A model generated the notes under the pieces. That model searched no databases, was not told the DNA's origin, and saw nothing but the letters and a program-made list of their open reading frames with translations. From QHWK01 sp035315685 (lineage in GTDB: Bacteria > Acidobacteriota > Vicinamibacteria > Vicinamibacterales > CAVVIG01), in the NCBI GenBank assembly GCA_035315685.1, contig DATFXR010000357.1, positions 1-15,206 of the forward strand: 15,206 nucleotides of DNA, read 5' to 3'. Within the stretch, counting starts at the first letter, position 1. Every line of letters starts with the position of its first letter. The position numbers were made by a program, and so were the translations under genes. Below are positions 13,976-15,206 of the stretch, piece after piece.

Positions 13976-15206
13976 TCACTCGTAGCGGAGCGCCTGGACC
14001 GGATTCACGCGCGAGGCGCGGCGAGCGGGAAGATACGCCGCGAGGAAGGTGACCGCGAGGACGATCGGAATGACGATCAGGAGCGCCGCGAAGTCGCGCT
14101 CGTCGTTGCCTGACGGAAACGCGGCCCGCAGCACGCGTCCGGCCCCGACGCTGGCGACCAGCCCGACGACGAGTCCGATCGCTGCGAGCACGAGCCCCTG
14201 ACGCAGCACCATCCGCAGCACGACGGCGCGGTCGGCGCCGATCGCCATGCGGATGCCGATTTCCCGCGTCCGGCGGCTGACGCCGTAGGCGACCAGGCCG
14301 TAGAGTCCGACGATGGCGAGGGCGAGACCCATCAGGCCCATGCCGGCGACCGTCGTAATCAGCACGTTGAAGATGCTGACGGCACGCATGCGATACAGCC
14401 GCTCCATCGTCCGCACGTTGAAGATCGGCATGTTCGGGTCGAGGCTGCGGACCACTTCGCGGAGCGGCCCGGCCAGGCTCGCCGCGTCGCCGGAGGCCTC
14501 GGCCAGCAACACCATCTGCTGTTGCAGACCCGACTGGCGGTACGGGAAGTAGACGAATTCGGTCGGCGGCTCGGCGATGAAGATGTACTTGCTGGTCTTC
14601 GCGAGGCCGGTGACCTGCACCCACGGCCGCTCGTTGGTGACGAGCCGGAAACGCTTGCCGATCGGATCCTGATTCGGCCAGTAGTGCTGCGCAAACTGCT
14701 GGTTCACGATCGCCACCCGCGGCGCGCCGGCGGTGTCGTCGCGGCGGAAGTTGCGGCCCTCGACCAGCACGAGACCCATCGCGTCGAAATAGAACTCGTC
14801 GATGTTCGCCGACACCACGCGCGCGTTGTCCTTGCCGACCGGAAACTGAAAGCCTTCCGGGACGACCGCGGCCGAGCCGAACTGATTGGTCATCGGCACC
14901 GACGAGGTCATCGCGACGCTCTTGACGCCGGCCACTCCCCGCGCGCGCTCCGCAACCTGCTCGAAGAACTGTTTCGACTGATCCTCGCTGTAATGAACCA
15001 GCGACGGGTCGAAACTCATCATCAGGAGATGATCGGTGCGATAGCCGGGCCCCTGGGCCAGCTGATGCCGGAACTCGCGGTACATGAACAGCGCGATCAC
15101 CAGCAGCACCACCGACACCGCAACCTGGCCGCCGACGAGCAGCGGCCGTCCCCACCGGCGTCGGCGCCCGGGCCCGATGCTGTCGCCCGACTTCATCACC
15201 GCCGTG
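13976..15206 (-). CDS. ADOP-type MacB/FtsX permease, C-terminal half (5' end outside window)
   Basis: The frame stays open to the window edge (about 409 residues). An ATG at 15196 and GTG at 15199 exist but begin in the linker, so they are internal codons. The fragment starts with the basic linker MKSGDSIGPGRRRRWGR. A transmembrane helix follows (LLVGGQVAVSVVLLVIALFMY), then a periplasmic MacB-type domain containing PGYRTDHLLMMSFD, FYFDAMGLVLVEGRNF, VNQQFAQHYWPNQDPIGKRF and LREVVRSLDPNMPIF. The FtsX region has the helix LITTVAGMGLMGLALAIVGL, the signature RRTREIGIRMAIGA, two more helices and the ending LPARRASRVNPVQALRYE. This matches the second half of the full permease at 1871-4261, so the missing part should be the first half. 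The two are paralogues in the same family but clearly different sequences. The substrate is unknown; no ATPase is seen nearby. Confidence 0.9.
   Translation of the reverse strand, partial: TAVMKSGDSIGPGRRRRWGRPLLVGGQVAVSVVLLVIALFMYREFRHQLAQGPGYRTDHLLMMSFDPSLVHYSEDQSKQFFEQVAERARGVAGVKSVAMTSSVPMTNQFGSAAVVPEGFQFPVGKDNARVVSANIDEFYFDAMGLVLVEGRNFRRDDTAGAPRVAIVNQQFAQHYWPNQDPIGKRFRLVTNERPWVQVTGLAKTSKYIFIAEPPTEFVYFPYRQSGLQQQMVLLAEASGDAASLAGPLREVVRSLDPNMPIFNVRTMERLYRMRAVSIFNVLITTVAGMGLMGLALAIVGLYGLVAYGVSRRTREIGIRMAIGADRAVVLRMVLRQGLVLAAIGLVVGLVASVGAGRVLRAAFPSGNDERDFAALLIVIPIVLAVTFLAAYLPARRASRVNPVQALRYE

Overview
The window looks like a piece of a GC-rich Acidobacteriota chromosome, most likely of the Vicinamibacteria type. 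This is inferred from family content: orphan MacB/FtsX-type permeases of the acidobacterial ADOP kind, a large Oar-like TonB-dependent receptor with an N-terminal carboxypeptidase-regulatory domain, a DUF1501 protein, a PQQ dehydrogenase paired with a cytochrome c, and short palindromic intergenic repeats. No 16S rRNA or other taxonomic marker is present, so the assignment is not proven.

Layout. Positions 2-475 (+) hold the C-terminal end of a DUF1501 (sulfatase-like) protein. It is followed by a 290-bp gap with an 81-bp duplicated segment and inverted CCGCAGAG-type repeats. At 765-1724 (+) is a secreted NHL-propeller protein that keeps the apparent active-site residues of peptidyl-alpha-hydroxyglycine alpha-amidating lyase. 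At 1871-4261 (+) is a complete ADOP-type permease. A TATAAT overlapping its stop codon precedes a run of five plus-strand genes: a diheme cytochrome c (4322-5110), a PQQ-dependent dehydrogenase with the Asp-x-Asp signature of lanthanide enzymes (5107-6801), a secreted cupin (6966-7538), a TIR-domain protein (7576-8667) and a membrane-anchored nSTAND1-like NTPase (8667-10841). The minus strand then carries an Oar-like TonB-dependent receptor (10938-13787) and the C-terminal half of a second ADOP permease (13976-15206), which runs off the window.

How the genes may work together. The cytochrome and the dehydrogenase form a plausible periplasmic alcohol-oxidation pair, with PQQH2 electrons passed to cytochrome c; their reading frames overlap. 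The TIR and STAND genes overlap by one base (TGATG) and are the most interesting unit. The STAND protein has Walker A and B motifs and then, instead of WD40 or TPR repeats, one transmembrane helix, a probable coiled coil and an unrecognised C-terminal alpha/beta domain. The TIR protein keeps the Glu expected for NAD-cleaving TIR domains and carries a second, unassigned alpha/beta domain. This resembles a split, membrane-tethered relative of TIR-STAND immune or conflict proteins, a role that is inferred here.

Two dispersed repeat families occupy the intergenic space. One is built from CCGCAGAG/CGCAGAG units, often as inverted arms, and lies at three gene junctions. The other is a set of GTCCGGCT-NN-AGCCGGAC palindromes between the dehydrogenase and the cupin. 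Most other long open frames are GC-driven shadows.
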